Shown piece by piece: positions 1-7,843 of a DNA stretch of 52,883 nt (positions are counted from its first letter, which is position 1; the number at the start of each line of letters is the position of its first letter). The position numbers were made by a program, and so were the translations under genes. This DNA comes from JBBQWS01 sp038210415. Its GTDB lineage: Bacteria > Actinomycetota > Actinomycetes > Prado026. The DNA is taken from the NCBI GenBank assembly GCA_038210415.1, contig JBBQWS010000018.1, forward strand, positions 1-52,883, given 5' to 3'. The notes beneath the pieces are model-generated. The model was not told the origin of the DNA, did no database searches, and worked only from the letters and a program-made list of their open reading frames with translations.

Positions 1-53
1 TGTCTCCAGTTCGGCCGGATCCGGAGATGGCCGCTACTGTCCACACGTAGCCC

Positions 54-170
54 CTGACCTGCGACGATGCATCTGCGTGGACATTTGCGTATCGCCTCCA
101 GGCAAGCTTCTAATCCGCGGGTCGCAGGTTCAAGTCCTGCCGGGGGGACCGCTCTGACCTGCGACGATGC
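54..170. repeat. 17-bp direct repeat flanking the tRNA-Arg fragment
   Basis: The 17-mer CTGACCTGCGACGATGC occurs at 54-70 and again, identically, at 154-170, exactly 100 bp apart. The two copies bracket the truncated tRNA-Arg sequence. Such repeats can be recombinase arm-type sites or the trace of a local duplication. The sequence shows only the repeat; the link to recombination is inference from the adjacent tRNA fragment and the broken genes. Confidence 0.75.
107..148 (+). other. 3' half of a tRNA-Arg(UCU), candidate integration (att) site
   Basis: Bases 107-113 read CTTCTAA, an anticodon loop with TCT at 109-111. They are followed by the 3' anticodon strand TCCGC, a GGGTC variable loop, a perfect T-stem (GCAGG/CCTGC at 124-128 and 136-140) with loop TTCAAGT, a 7-nt acceptor strand CGGGGGG and discriminator A148. 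The upstream bases (GCAAG) cannot pair with TCCGC, and no D-arm or 5' acceptor strand is present, so this is not a complete tRNA. Integrative elements commonly leave a duplicated tRNA 3' end as an attachment site, which is the likely reading here. Confidence 0.7.
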
Positions 171-261
171 CGCGTGAAAGGCGCAACCCGGGCGGTCGGT
201 CGTGCCCGGTGGTTTGCAACGGTCCTCCGCTCAGCTGCGGCACCGGCGCCTCGGGCGTGGA

Positions 262-421
262 ACGACGTGGCCAGCTCGGCGAGCAGGCGGACGCCGAAGC
301 CGGTGCAGCCATGTGGGCGCCAGGCGCCGGGCGGATCGGCCTGCGCGGTGCCGGCGACGTCGATGTGGGCCCAGGGGGTGCCGTCGACGAACTCCTCGAG
401 GAGCAGCGCCGCGGACGGCAT
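262..421 (-). pseudogene. leucyl aminopeptidase (M17) C-terminal remnant
   Basis: Translation of the minus strand gives LLLEEFVDGTPWAHIDVAG and then GCTGFGVRLLAELA. This is the typical C-terminal end of peptidase family M17 (leucyl aminopeptidase), where PWAHLDIAG and GATGFGVR are conserved. Only about 50 residues are preserved. The catalytic and metal-binding part of the enzyme is absent, and the frame runs on into unrelated sequence towards the tRNA fragment. I regard it as a broken gene left at an integration junction. It abuts, and slightly overlaps on the opposite strand, the next remnant. Confidence 0.6.
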
Positions 422-683
422 CGGGCTGTTCTCGGCCCTGGTTGGCAAGCTGCTCGGCTACAGCGTCCCCATGTCGGTGGCCATCGGCCTCACCTCGCTC
501 TACGGCTTCCCCGGCACCATGATCCTTTCCCAAGAAGCCGCACGCGGCGCCGGCGAGACACCCGAAGAGGTCGCCGCCATCGAGCACGAGATCCTGCCCA
601 AGATGATCGTCGCCGGCTTCGCCACCGTCACCATCACGTCCGTCATCGTCACCAGCATCCTCGTCGGCCGCATCGGCAACTGA
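411..683 (+). pseudogene. C-terminal fragment of a polytopic membrane (transporter-like) protein
   Basis: From about 411 the plus strand encodes some 90 residues ending at a stop at 681-683: a hydrophobic helix (GLFSALVGKLLGY), a YGFPGTMILSQE motif, an acidic loop and a final hydrophobic helix (ATVTITSVIVTSILVG). The layout resembles the C-terminus of a multi-helix transporter-like family, but I cannot name the family with confidence. Everything upstream in this frame is the antisense of the aminopeptidase remnant, so the 5' part of the gene is missing. It is best read as a truncated gene joined to the M17 tail by recombination. Confidence 0.5.
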
Positions 684-913
684 TTCCGACGCCACCGTTC
701 GGCGTCCCGGGCGTCCAATGCCCCAGGTTGATCGAGAGCCACAACTGAACGCTCTCCCTCGAGTCGCTGCCCGCGCGATCACTAGGCCCTTATTGTGCAC
801 GGCGGATGGGCCGGTCGGACGGGAAGTCGATCTGCGACCGCCAACGGGGCTATCTGGCTCTGGTCACGCGGGTGCTCACTGTGAGTCCGATTGCCATGCT
901 TGAACTGCCCTGA
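684..913. other. intergenic stretch, no gene seen
   Basis: I see no convincing coding sequence, RNA gene or hairpin between the membrane-protein remnant and the cupin stop codon. Confidence 0.5.
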
Positions 914-1261
914 CTACTTCGAGAACGTCGTGGACGGCAGGCCGTCCGGATTCGCCCCGTAGACGAAGAGCATCCGGGCGTACTCCGGTGTCGAGTAGAA
1001 GGCGGGGCTGCCGGCCGGAACCCGGACGACGTCGCCTGGACCGGCCACGACCTTCTGCCCGTCGCAGTCGACGATCAGCAGCCCCTCGAGCACGTAGTTG
1101 ACCTCGTCGTGCGGGTGGCAGTCGCCGAAGCCGGCACCCTCGGCCAGTTCCCACTCGCCGAGCGGCACGTGCGTCCAACCGCTCTCTGGAGCGGGGATGA
1201 TCCCCCGGCAGCCGCCCGGACTGTTGGCCAGTGGCGCGGCGGGGAACAGCTCGGCACCCAT
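914..1261 (-). CDS. cupin domain protein
   Basis: A 115-residue single-domain cupin. The small beta-barrel carries the conserved metal-site pattern CHPHDEVNYVLEG (motif 1) and PGDVVRVPAGSPAFY (between the motifs). Cupins of this size are typically metal-binding isomerases, dioxygenases or sugar- and metabolite-sensing proteins, and the substrate cannot be inferred here. I chose the ATG at 1261 because GGGAG lies 5 nt upstream; a GTG two codons earlier (1267) is the alternative. It is divergent from the DUF2252 gene across about 100 bp. Confidence 0.8.
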   Translation of the reverse strand: MGAELFPAAPLANSPGGCRGIIPAPESGWTHVPLGEWELAEGAGFGDCHPHDEVNYVLEGLLIVDCDGQKVVAGPGDVVRVPAGSPAFYSTPEYARMLFVYGANPDGLPSTTFSK

Positions 1262-1348
1262 CGGCACTCCCTTTGGTCTGGACCGTCGGCGTCGATGTTG
1301 TCACGTGGCCACCGTCGGCGTGCCCTCCGCGCAGTAGCCAGCGCGCAG

Positions 1349-1354
1349 TAGCCT
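1349..1354 (+). promoter_or_regulatory. candidate -10 box of a leaderless DUF2252 transcript
   Basis: TAGCCT ends 6 nt before the ATG at 1361 and there is no Shine-Dalgarno sequence. This is the spacing expected for a leaderless mRNA in actinobacteria. Confidence 0.45.
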
Positions 1355-1360
1355 GCCCGC

Positions 1361-2821
1361 ATGTCTCAACCGCCGCTGACCCCGGCTCCGCCAGTCCGAC
1401 CTGCCCGCCGGTACCGCGCCAGTCAGCAGATGCCGCACCTGACCCCGGCCGAGCGCGTGGCCAGGGGGCGAGCCGCGAGGCGGGAGGTCCCGCGGTCGAG
1501 CCATGCCGTGTTCGAGCCGTCGGCGCTGCGGCCAGACCCGGTTGCGCTGCTCGAGCTGCAAGGGGCCAGCCGGTTGCCGGAGCTGCTGCCGATCCGGTAC
1601 GGCCGGATGCTCTCGTCGCCGTTCGCGTTCTTCCGTGGTGCCGCACTGCTGATGGCCTCCGACCTGGCGGGCACTCCCAGCTGCGGGCTCCGGGTGCAGC
1701 TCTGCGGCGACGCGCACCTGTCGAACTTCGGGATCTTCGCCTCGCCGGAGCGCCAGCTGGTGTTCGACCTGAACGACTTCGACGAGACCGCGCCCGGACC
1801 CTGGGAGTGGGACGTCAAGCGGCTCGCGGCAAGCCTGGAGGTCGCTGGGCGCGCCAACGACCTGACCGCCGCGGAACGCCGAAGGCTGGTGACTGCCGCC
1901 GTCGCGGAGTACCGCACGGCGATGGCTACCTTCGCCGGAATGAACACCCTCGACGTCTGGTACGCCAGCGTGCCGGTCGAGACCACCCTCGAGGAGATCC
2001 GTTCGGGGATCGACTCAGTGGTCGTCAAGGCTACCGAGCGCCTCCTGGCCAAAGCCAAGACCCGCGACCACCTGCAGGCGTTCAGCAAGCTGGTCCGCGT
2101 CGTGGACGGCGAGCCCCGGTTCATCAGCGACCCGCCGCTGCTCGTGCCCGTGCGCGAGCTGTCACCAGAGATCGAAGCAGCGCAGCTGGAGGAGCAGATC
2201 CGGGGGTCGCTGCGTAGCTACCGGGCGTCGTTGACCACCGATCGCAGGCACCTGCTCGAGGAGTACCGCTTCGTCGAGCTGGCCCGCAAGGTGGTGGGGG
2301 TGGGCAGTGTCGGCGCGCGCGCCTGGGTGGCCCTGCTTCTCGGCCGCGACAGCGGCGACCCCTTGCTGCTGCAGGTGAAGGAGGCCCAGGCCTCGGTGCT
2401 GGAGGGTTTCGTCGGGCGCAGCGAGTACTCCAACGCCGGCCAGCGGGTGGTAGCTGGGCAACGGCTCATGCAGGCGAGCAGCGATATCTTCCTCGGCTGG
2501 CAGCGCATCGTCGGGTTCGACGGCCAGGTCCGCGACTTCTACGTCCGCCAGCTACGCGACTGGAAGGGCTCTGTCGAGGTGGAGCAGATGCGCGCTCCGG
2601 GGCTGACGGTGTACGGGCGGCTCTGCGGCTGGACGTTGGCCCGCGCCCACGCCCGATCCGGCGATCGGATCGCGATCGCGTCGTACCTCGGCAAGGGCAC
2701 GGTGTTCGACGAGGCGCTGGCGGACTTCTCGGCCGCGTACGCCGACCAGAGTGAACGCGACCACGCGGCCCTCGCCGCAGCGGTGGCCGGTGGTCGCGTC
2801 GTGGCCCAGGAAGGGATCTAG
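1361..2821 (+). CDS. DUF2252 family protein
   Basis: A 486-residue protein with the hallmarks of DUF2252: RYGRM..SPFAFFRGAA near residue 85, then CGDAHLSNFG near 118 and FDLNDFDET near 138. These correspond to the nucleotide-binding core of a kinase-like (aminoglycoside phosphotransferase-related) fold. Length is normal for the family. The biochemical role is not established; DUF2252 proteins are widespread in actinobacteria and are thought to be kinase-like. It stands alone, between a divergent cupin and a convergent nitroreductase. Its start is supported by the leaderless -10 box. Confidence 0.85.
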   Translation: MSQPPLTPAPPVRPARRYRASQQMPHLTPAERVARGRAARREVPRSSHAVFEPSALRPDPVALLELQGASRLPELLPIRYGRMLSSPFAFFRGAALLMASDLAGTPSCGLRVQLCGDAHLSNFGIFASPERQLVFDLNDFDETAPGPWEWDVKRLAASLEVAGRANDLTAAERRRLVTAAVAEYRTAMATFAGMNTLDVWYASVPVETTLEEIRSGIDSVVVKATERLLAKAKTRDHLQAFSKLVRVVDGEPRFISDPPLLVPVRELSPEIEAAQLEEQIRGSLRSYRASLTTDRRHLLEEYRFVELARKVVGVGSVGARAWVALLLGRDSGDPLLLQVKEAQASVLEGFVGRSEYSNAGQRVVAGQRLMQASSDIFLGWQRIVGFDGQVRDFYVRQLRDWKGSVEVEQMRAPGLTVYGRLCGWTLARAHARSGDRIAIASYLGKGTVFDEALADFSAAYADQSERDHAALAAAVAGGRVVAQEGI

Positions 2822-2842
2822 CGCGCCTCGGAGGCCGTCCCC

Positions 2843-3454
2843 TCAGAGCACCGTGACGGCCTGCTCGTAGTCGAGCCGTGCGCCCCGAGGGCGGTAGGCG
2901 TCGGGGGCCGGGTGACCGATGTTGACGACGACCAGCGAACGGAACCGGCCGTCAGCGAAGAATTCGGCGTCGACGGCGGCTTGGTCGAAGCCGCTCATCG
3001 GACCGGCGGCGAGCCCCGCCGCCCGGATGCCGACCAAGAAGTAGCCGGCCTGGAGGGTGGCGTTGAACCGCGCGAACTGCTCACGCTGGGCGAGGTCGGG
3101 GAAGATCCTCGTGGGGTCGCCCATGTGCGGTGCCAACGTCGGCAGGTGGTCGACGAACTCCGTGTCCGCAGCGAGGATCGCGACGACGGGGGCAACCGCG
3201 GTCTTCGACCGGTTGAACTCGGTCAGGTGCGGAAGCAGGCGCTCGCGAGCCTCGCTGGTCTGTACGAGGACGACCCGCAGAGGGGTGCTGTTGAACGCGG
3301 TGGGCCCCCACTTGGTGAGCTCGTAGATCGCGGCGAGCTGCTGGCCGGTGACCGGCTCGGTCGTGAAGGTGTTGGCGGTTCGAGCCTCGCGGAACAACAG
3401 GTCGGCGGCCTCTGCGCCCAGGGCTAGGGGTTCGACGTCGAATGCGGTGGTCAC
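2843..3454 (-). CDS. nitroreductase family protein (malonic semialdehyde reductase RutE/HadB-like)
   Basis: A 203-residue FMN-dependent oxidoreductase. The N-terminal half has the nitroreductase pattern: LLFREARTANTF, then PVTGQQLAAIYELTKWGPTAFNSTPLR (about 23-60), where the arginine and asparagine contact FMN. The C-terminus has GIRAAGLAAGPMSGFD and VNIGHPAPD. These match the RutE/malonic semialdehyde reductase branch better than classical NfsA/NfsB. The start is the GTG at 3454 with GAGGAG 6-7 nt upstream; the frame stays open further upstream but that part is non-homologous. It is the last gene after the esterase and appears to have its own operator-like palindrome. Confidence 0.85.
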   Translation of the reverse strand: MTTAFDVEPLALGAEAADLLFREARTANTFTTEPVTGQQLAAIYELTKWGPTAFNSTPLRVVLVQTSEARERLLPHLTEFNRSKTAVAPVVAILAADTEFVDHLPTLAPHMGDPTRIFPDLAQREQFARFNATLQAGYFLVGIRAAGLAAGPMSGFDQAAVDAEFFADGRFRSLVVVNIGHPAPDAYRPRGARLDYEQAVTVL

Positions 3455-3503
3455 GGGTTCCTCCTCGGTGCTCCGGCGAGGTGCCGGTACGTCGGGGAAC
3501 ATG

Positions 3504-3517
3504 GTTGAACCATCAAC
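3504..3517. promoter_or_regulatory. operator-like inverted repeat upstream of the nitroreductase gene
   Basis: GTTGA-ACCA-TCAAC is a perfect 5-bp inverted repeat with a 4-nt spacer, about 50 bp upstream of the nitroreductase start and touching the esterase stop codon. The TTGA-N4-TCAA layout is typical of MarR-type operators. No MarR gene is present nearby, so the regulator is unknown. Confidence 0.35.
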
Positions 3518-4347
3518 TATTCCGCTAGTCGGGCTCCGATGAAGGAAAAGGCAGCCGGAGTGACCCGGTTCCAGTAGTCGCGCGTATGGGCACCCTTGTC
3601 CCACGACGTGATCTCGGGACCGCCGGGTACCAGAGCGGCCAGCGCATGGACCGCGGGCGAGAGTGCGTCCGAGTCGCCGCACCACAGGGCGGTGCGACGG
3701 CCGACCAGGGCGTTCACGCCACCGAACACCGCGTCGTCCGCGCGGACGGCAGGGCTGAGCGCCGACACTGCGCGTGCCTTCCCAGGGCTCAGCTCGGCGA
3801 ACCGTAGTGCGCCGAAGCCGCCCATCGACCAGCCGTAGAGCGCCGTGCGTCCGGGGTCGAACCCTCTCGCCTCGCACCACACCGGGAGCTCGCCACGAAG
3901 CATCGCCTGCGGGTCGTCACCTGTGCCGCCTGACCAGAATGTCTCACCGCCGTCGGCCCCGACCAGGACGAAGGGAGGCGCGCCCGCTCGGACGGCGGCC
4001 GTGAGGATCTTCGCGAGCCCGAAGCGTTGGTAGTCATCGGTTGTCGCGCTCGCACCGTGCAGAACCAGGCACACGGGAAGGCCAGCACCGGCCCCGTGGC
4101 CTTCGGGGACGGCGGTGAACAGCCCGACGTCGCGCCCGCGGGCCGCCGATCGCACCTTCTCGAGCGTCGTACGCCCCGCAGGCACGTCGGGGATCACGCC
4201 GGCCGGCCCCTGGTCGGCCAGCGCCCGCCTGAGGTGCCCGGCCCCGGGCAGCACACCCGTGGCCAATCCGACGCCTGCCCCGGTGACCGCGACCCCGGCA
4301 CCGACGGCGCCGAGCAGGAGCGTGCGCCGGTTGACCCGTGCGCTCAT
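3517..4347 (-). CDS. exported alpha/beta-hydrolase esterase
   Basis: A 276-residue alpha/beta hydrolase. Residues 1-32 form a signal region with twin arginine (NRRTLLLGAVGAG), suggesting Tat export. The nucleophile elbow GWSMGG puts the catalytic serine at about 174. The likely base is His254 (KGAHTRDYW), with an aspartate near 225-227. LHGASATTDD near 97 forms the oxyanion region. It resembles the esterase D/antigen 85 mycolyltransferase-like group, but the substrate is unknown. It is the third gene of a minus-strand operon and its ATG overlaps the stop of the PLP decarboxylase by 4 nt. Confidence 0.85.
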   Translation of the reverse strand: MSARVNRRTLLLGAVGAGVAVTGAGVGLATGVLPGAGHLRRALADQGPAGVIPDVPAGRTTLEKVRSAARGRDVGLFTAVPEGHGAGAGLPVCLVLHGASATTDDYQRFGLAKILTAAVRAGAPPFVLVGADGGETFWSGGTGDDPQAMLRGELPVWCEARGFDPGRTALYGWSMGGFGALRFAELSPGKARAVSALSPAVRADDAVFGGVNALVGRRTALWCGDSDALSPAVHALAALVPGGPEITSWDKGAHTRDYWNRVTPAAFSFIGARLAE

Positions 4348-5777
4348 CGGACGACGACCTGCACGGTGTGCAGCGTCGGGTCGGCTGCGTACGCCACGCG
4401 GACGCCGGACGCGGCGGCCGCCCGTAACGCCGCGAGGACGTCATGGGTCAGCACCTCGCCCGGGACCACCGCCGGAATCCCGGGCGGGTAAGGGGCGATG
4501 AGCTCGGCGGACACCCGCCCCACCGCCTGGGCAGCGTCGACCCGTTCGTGGGGGGCGAAGAACGCTGCGCGTGGCGTCATCGCCGCCTCGGCGTACGTAC
4601 CGCCGGCCAGCCAGGGCGGCGCCTCGACGGCGCGTGGCGCTCCACGGTGCCGTTCGATCGACGTGATGAGGGCGTCGACGAAGGGGTGCACCGTGTCGGC
4701 GGTGTCGGACACCGTGACGATCGCCACGATCGTGTCGCGGTCGGCCAGCTCGACCGGGAACCCCGCTGCGATGAGGTCGTTCTCGATGATCGGACCGCTG
4801 GCGCCGGTGGCCGCCAGGCCCACCACGAGCTTGGTCGGGTCCACCTGGTCGGGGTTGCCGGCGAGCACCGCGAGGCCGGGCACCTGTGCCAGCCGGGCGC
4901 GAGCCTCGGCCACCAGCTCGATCACCGCGCCCAGCAGCACGCTGCCATGCTGCTCGAGCAGCGAACGGCAGCCGTCGATGCTTGCGAGAATCGCCCCTGC
5001 TGGGCTCGTGGTGTGGGTCGCCTCGAACGCGCGCTCGAGCCGGTGGCGGTCCAGCCGCGTGGTCTGGGCCAAGACAAGCGCCGCCTGCGTGTACGCGGGC
5101 AACGACTTGTGCGCGCTGGTGATCAGGGCGTCGGCGCCGGCTTGCAACGCGTGTTCGGGCAACCCCGGATGGAAGCCGAGATGCGCGCCCCAGGCCTGGT
5201 CGACGACCAGCGGCACCCCCGCCCCGTGCGCCAGCCCGGCGAGAGCTCGAACGTCGGACCGAGTGCCGACGTAACCCGGCTCGACCACGAAGACCGCCCG
5301 CGCGTCCGGGTGGTCCGCCAGCGCCTGCCCGACCCGGACCGCCGGAAGCCCGGTCGGGAGCCCGGAGACCGGGTCGACCTCCGGGTGCACCCAGACCGGG
5401 TCGAGCCCGGCCAGCACGAAGCCGAGCAGGGTCGACCGGTGCACCGCCCGCGTCGACACGACCCGGTCGCCGGGCGCACCGACGGCCAGGCAAAGGGTCT
5501 GGTTCGCATGGGTCGAGCCACCGACCGAGAAGCGGGCCCAATCGGCGCCCCACAGGTCGGCAGCGCGCTGCTCGGCGACCTGAAGCCGGCGGTGTGTCAT
5601 CTTGATCGTGTCGAGGCCCGGGTACATCGGGACGTCGCCGGCCGTCACCGGACCGAGCAGCTCGGTGCGGTTCTTGTGCCCCGGAATCGTGAAGGGCCGG
5701 GTGGCCGCCGTGAGGGCCCGGTTGTACTCGTCGACGAGCGGAGCGTCGGCGGGGTCGACCGAGAGGTGGCCGCTCAC
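4344..5777 (-). CDS. Orn/Lys/Arg decarboxylase-family PLP enzyme
   Basis: A 477-residue fold-type I PLP enzyme of the basic amino-acid decarboxylase group. TIPGHKN near residue 31, GGSTHANQ near 86 (phosphate and ring contacts), VVDQAWGAH near 191 (Asp193 pairing with the pyridine nitrogen) and TSAHKSLPAYTQ with the Schiff-base Lys224 are all intact. It has no N-terminal wing domain, so it resembles the short actinobacterial and Gram-positive type (SpeA/Cad-like). Lysine, ornithine and arginine are all possible substrates. ATGA overlaps on both sides couple it to the GNAT upstream and the esterase downstream. Confidence 0.88.
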   Translation of the reverse strand: MSGHLSVDPADAPLVDEYNRALTAATRPFTIPGHKNRTELLGPVTAGDVPMYPGLDTIKMTHRRLQVAEQRAADLWGADWARFSVGGSTHANQTLCLAVGAPGDRVVSTRAVHRSTLLGFVLAGLDPVWVHPEVDPVSGLPTGLPAVRVGQALADHPDARAVFVVEPGYVGTRSDVRALAGLAHGAGVPLVVDQAWGAHLGFHPGLPEHALQAGADALITSAHKSLPAYTQAALVLAQTTRLDRHRLERAFEATHTTSPAGAILASIDGCRSLLEQHGSVLLGAVIELVAEARARLAQVPGLAVLAGNPDQVDPTKLVVGLAATGASGPIIENDLIAAGFPVELADRDTIVAIVTVSDTADTVHPFVDALITSIERHRGAPRAVEAPPWLAGGTYAEAAMTPRAAFFAPHERVDAAQAVGRVSAELIAPYPPGIPAVVPGEVLTHDVLAALRAAAASGVRVAYAADPTLHTVQVVVR

Positions 5778-6253
5778 AACGCGCGGACGAGGACGACGCG
5801 GTCCTGTCCCGGACCGTCGTGGTCGACGTGGGCGAGCGGCTGGGCGGGGTCAGCCGGGTTCGTGTCGTACGTGAAGCCCAGCCTGCGGTGGAAGGCGATC
5901 GAGGCGGGGTTGGTCGGCGCCGTCACGCAGCACACCTTGGCCCGACCGGCCGCCCGCGCGACGACGAAGAAGGTGTCGTACAGCCGGCGTCCTACCCCTT
6001 GACCGCGCCGGGTCGGGTCGACGCCGATGAAGTGGACGTATGCGACCTCCGGATCAGCGCCTGACAGCAGCCCGCACAAGAACCCGATCCGGACACCGTC
6101 GTCCTCGGCGACCAGGCAGGCCAGCCCGAAGTGCTCGAAGAACAGTCGCGGCAGCATCGTCGACATCGAACGGCCGCCCCACCAGTCGTCGACGCGACCG
6201 ATCAGGTCGGGGTAGTCACCCGGCGTGCCCGGTCTGATCACGAGCGTGCTCAT
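5774..6253 (-). CDS. GNAT family N-acetyltransferase
   Basis: A 159-residue single GNAT domain. The acetyl-CoA pyrophosphate loop reads RRGQGVGRRLYDTF near residue 88, and the C-terminal NPASIAFHRRLGFTYD is the usual motif B. It starts at the ATG at 6253 and is the first gene of a four-gene operon, overlapping the decarboxylase start by 4 nt. This fits a role acetylating a product or relative of the decarboxylase, for example a polyamine, but that is inference from context. Confidence 0.88.
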   Translation of the reverse strand: MSTLVIRPGTPGDYPDLIGRVDDWWGGRSMSTMLPRLFFEHFGLACLVAEDDGVRIGFLCGLLSGADPEVAYVHFIGVDPTRRGQGVGRRLYDTFFVVARAAGRAKVCCVTAPTNPASIAFHRRLGFTYDTNPADPAQPLAHVDHDGPGQDRVVLVRAL

Positions 6254-6323
6254 GCCGCCCAGGATGACCTATCGCCGACCGTGGCGGGTACCGCATCGGA
6301 AGAGTCCGCGACGGTGCTCGTCG

Positions 6324-6329
6324 TACCCT
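6324..6329 (+). promoter_or_regulatory. candidate -10 box of a leaderless PAP2 transcript
   Basis: TACCCT lies 6 nt before the ATG at 6336 with no Shine-Dalgarno sequence. It supports that start over in-frame codons further upstream. Confidence 0.45.
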
Positions 6330-6335
6330 GGCCCG

Positions 6336-7175
6336 ATGGAGCAGCGGCCGGCATGGGCGGACCGGGTCGCCGTCGGGGGCGCACTCGCTCTGCTGGCGTT
6401 CGCGGTCACGGTGGTCGGGGTGGTGCGACACACGCCGCTCATCCACCTCGACGGAGTCGTGCGCGACTTCACCATCGACCATCGCAGTGCCACCGGGTTC
6501 GCGATCTTGAGTGTCGTCACGTGGTTCGGGACCTTCTCGGTGATGGGTCCCGCGCTGGTGGCCCTCGGCGCTGTTCTCGGCTGGTTTCGGCGAAGCCTGG
6601 TGCCGTTCGTGTTCTGCTCAGCGGCCGTGCTGCTGCTGGGTACGTCGGTCGGGACGGGCAAGCTGCTGATCGACCGCAAGCGTCCGCCGGTCCCGGTGGG
6701 CGTCGCGCTCGCCGAGGACGGCTCGTTCCCGTCCGGTCACACCACCACGTCGGTCGTGCTCGCGTTCGTGCTGCTCCTGCTCGTGCAGCACCGCCTCAGC
6801 CGGCGCGGCAACTGGGTCGGCCTGGGGCTGGTGGTGCTCTTCACCGCGATCATCGGCACGTCGCGCGTCTATCTCGGGGCGCACTGGCTCACCGACGTCG
6901 TCGGCGGGTGGCTCCTGGGGTCGGCGATCAGCGCTGCGCTGGCGCTGGGCTGGTGGGCGACGCAGCCGTGGGCCTTCGGCCCAGCGCAGGGTCGTGCACC
7001 AGGATTGCTCGTTCGAGCTCTCGCAGAGCCGGACCAGGATCCAGCCCCACCTCACGGTCGAGAAGGTCACGGGCCGACCGATGGGCGGAGAGCGCATCCG
7101 CTGCTCGACCGCTTCGATACAGCGCGAGGAGTCGAAGCGCCCAGAGATCCTCACGCAGAGGGTGCTCCGTCGTGA
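6336..7175 (+). CDS. PAP2 family membrane phosphatase
   Basis: A 279-residue PAP2 (phosphatidic acid phosphatase type 2) protein. The three catalytic motifs are present in order: KLLIDRKRP (about 109-117), PSGH (about 132-135) and SRVYLGAHWLTD (about 175-186), separated by hydrophobic helices typical of a six-helix PAP2 enzyme acting on lipid phosphates or undecaprenyl pyrophosphate. The start at 6336 is chosen from the leaderless -10 box. The last 80 or so residues are low-complexity and lie antisense to the BTAD regulator gene, so about 248 bp are shared on opposite strands. The conserved domain ends before that. Confidence 0.85.
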   Translation: MEQRPAWADRVAVGGALALLAFAVTVVGVVRHTPLIHLDGVVRDFTIDHRSATGFAILSVVTWFGTFSVMGPALVALGAVLGWFRRSLVPFVFCSAAVLLLGTSVGTGKLLIDRKRPPVPVGVALAEDGSFPSGHTTTSVVLAFVLLLLVQHRLSRRGNWVGLGLVVLFTAIIGTSRVYLGAHWLTDVVGGWLLGSAISAALALGWWATQPWAFGPAQGRAPGLLVRALAEPDQDPAPPHGREGHGPTDGRRAHPLLDRFDTARGVEAPRDPHAEGAPS

Positions 7176-7746
7176 GCTCGGCGAGCCGGCCCAGCACCTC
7201 GCGATGACCCCCGAGCTCGATCTCGGACTCCAGCGCAGCCGCGGTGGTGGCCAGGCGCTGCTCGGTGAGGCGATCGGCGGTGCGCGTGACGAACGGCTGG
7301 CCGGCGAGGTCGGCCATAGGCTCGCCGGACCACAGTGCGAGCGCTGCCCGGAGAGTGTCCAATGCCCGCTGGTGGTCCTGGGCAGCGATGGCGGCGAGGC
7401 CGGACCGCGCCAGCCCGTCGAAGACGTGGAGGTCGACCTCCAGCGGAGGGATCGCCAGGACGTAGCCTCCGGACCGGCGATGCAGGAGCCCCGGGCCGAG
7501 GAACCTGCGCAGCCGCGACACCTGCGACTGCAGCGCGGCCGCAGGGTCGGCGGGCAGCTCGCCGGGCCACAGCACCGCGATCAGCCTGGGCGGCATGACC
7601 GCATTGCCGGCGCTGAGCGCGAGGAGAGCGAGCAGGGTTGCCTGCCGCCGTCCGGCCGGCACCAGCACGAGCTCGCCGCGCACCAGGGCGACCGGGCCGA
7701 GGAGCCGGACCCGTCCGGCGGGGTCGTGAGGTTGGGTCGCGGGCAC
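6928..7746 (-). CDS. BTAD/SARP-type transcriptional regulator
   Basis: A 272-residue regulator with an N-terminal OmpR-like winged helix (about 12-95, including ARRQATLLALLAL-type sequence and LQSQVSRLRRFLG) and a bacterial transcriptional activation domain (about 100-255, with HPLREDLWALRLLALYRSGRAADAL). This is the minimal SARP layout without the NB-ARC ATPase of AfsR. It is divergent from the S8 protease gene with 302 bp between them, which contain two AACCGGTT palindromes. Its 3' end runs antisense into the PAP2 gene. The target is unknown, and local control of the protease gene is a reasonable inference. Confidence 0.85.
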   Translation of the reverse strand: MPATQPHDPAGRVRLLGPVALVRGELVLVPAGRRQATLLALLALSAGNAVMPPRLIAVLWPGELPADPAAALQSQVSRLRRFLGPGLLHRRSGGYVLAIPPLEVDLHVFDGLARSGLAAIAAQDHQRALDTLRAALALWSGEPMADLAGQPFVTRTADRLTEQRLATTAAALESEIELGGHREVLGRLAELTTEHPLREDLWALRLLALYRSGRAADALSAHRSARDLLDREVGLDPGPALRELERAILVHDPALGRRPTAASPTSPAPAQR

Positions 7747-7843
7747 CGGACATCCCTATCGCGACTCTCCGGACCGCCGGGCCGCTCAGCCGTGGCGAGT
7801 GTCGGCATGACCGAAGGCGGCCACGAAAAGCCGGTGCTCTGGC

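Noticed and set aside
107..148. Functional tRNA-Arg gene
   Set aside because: The 5' acceptor strand, D-arm and 5' anticodon strand are missing; the bases before the anticodon loop do not pair with TCCGC.
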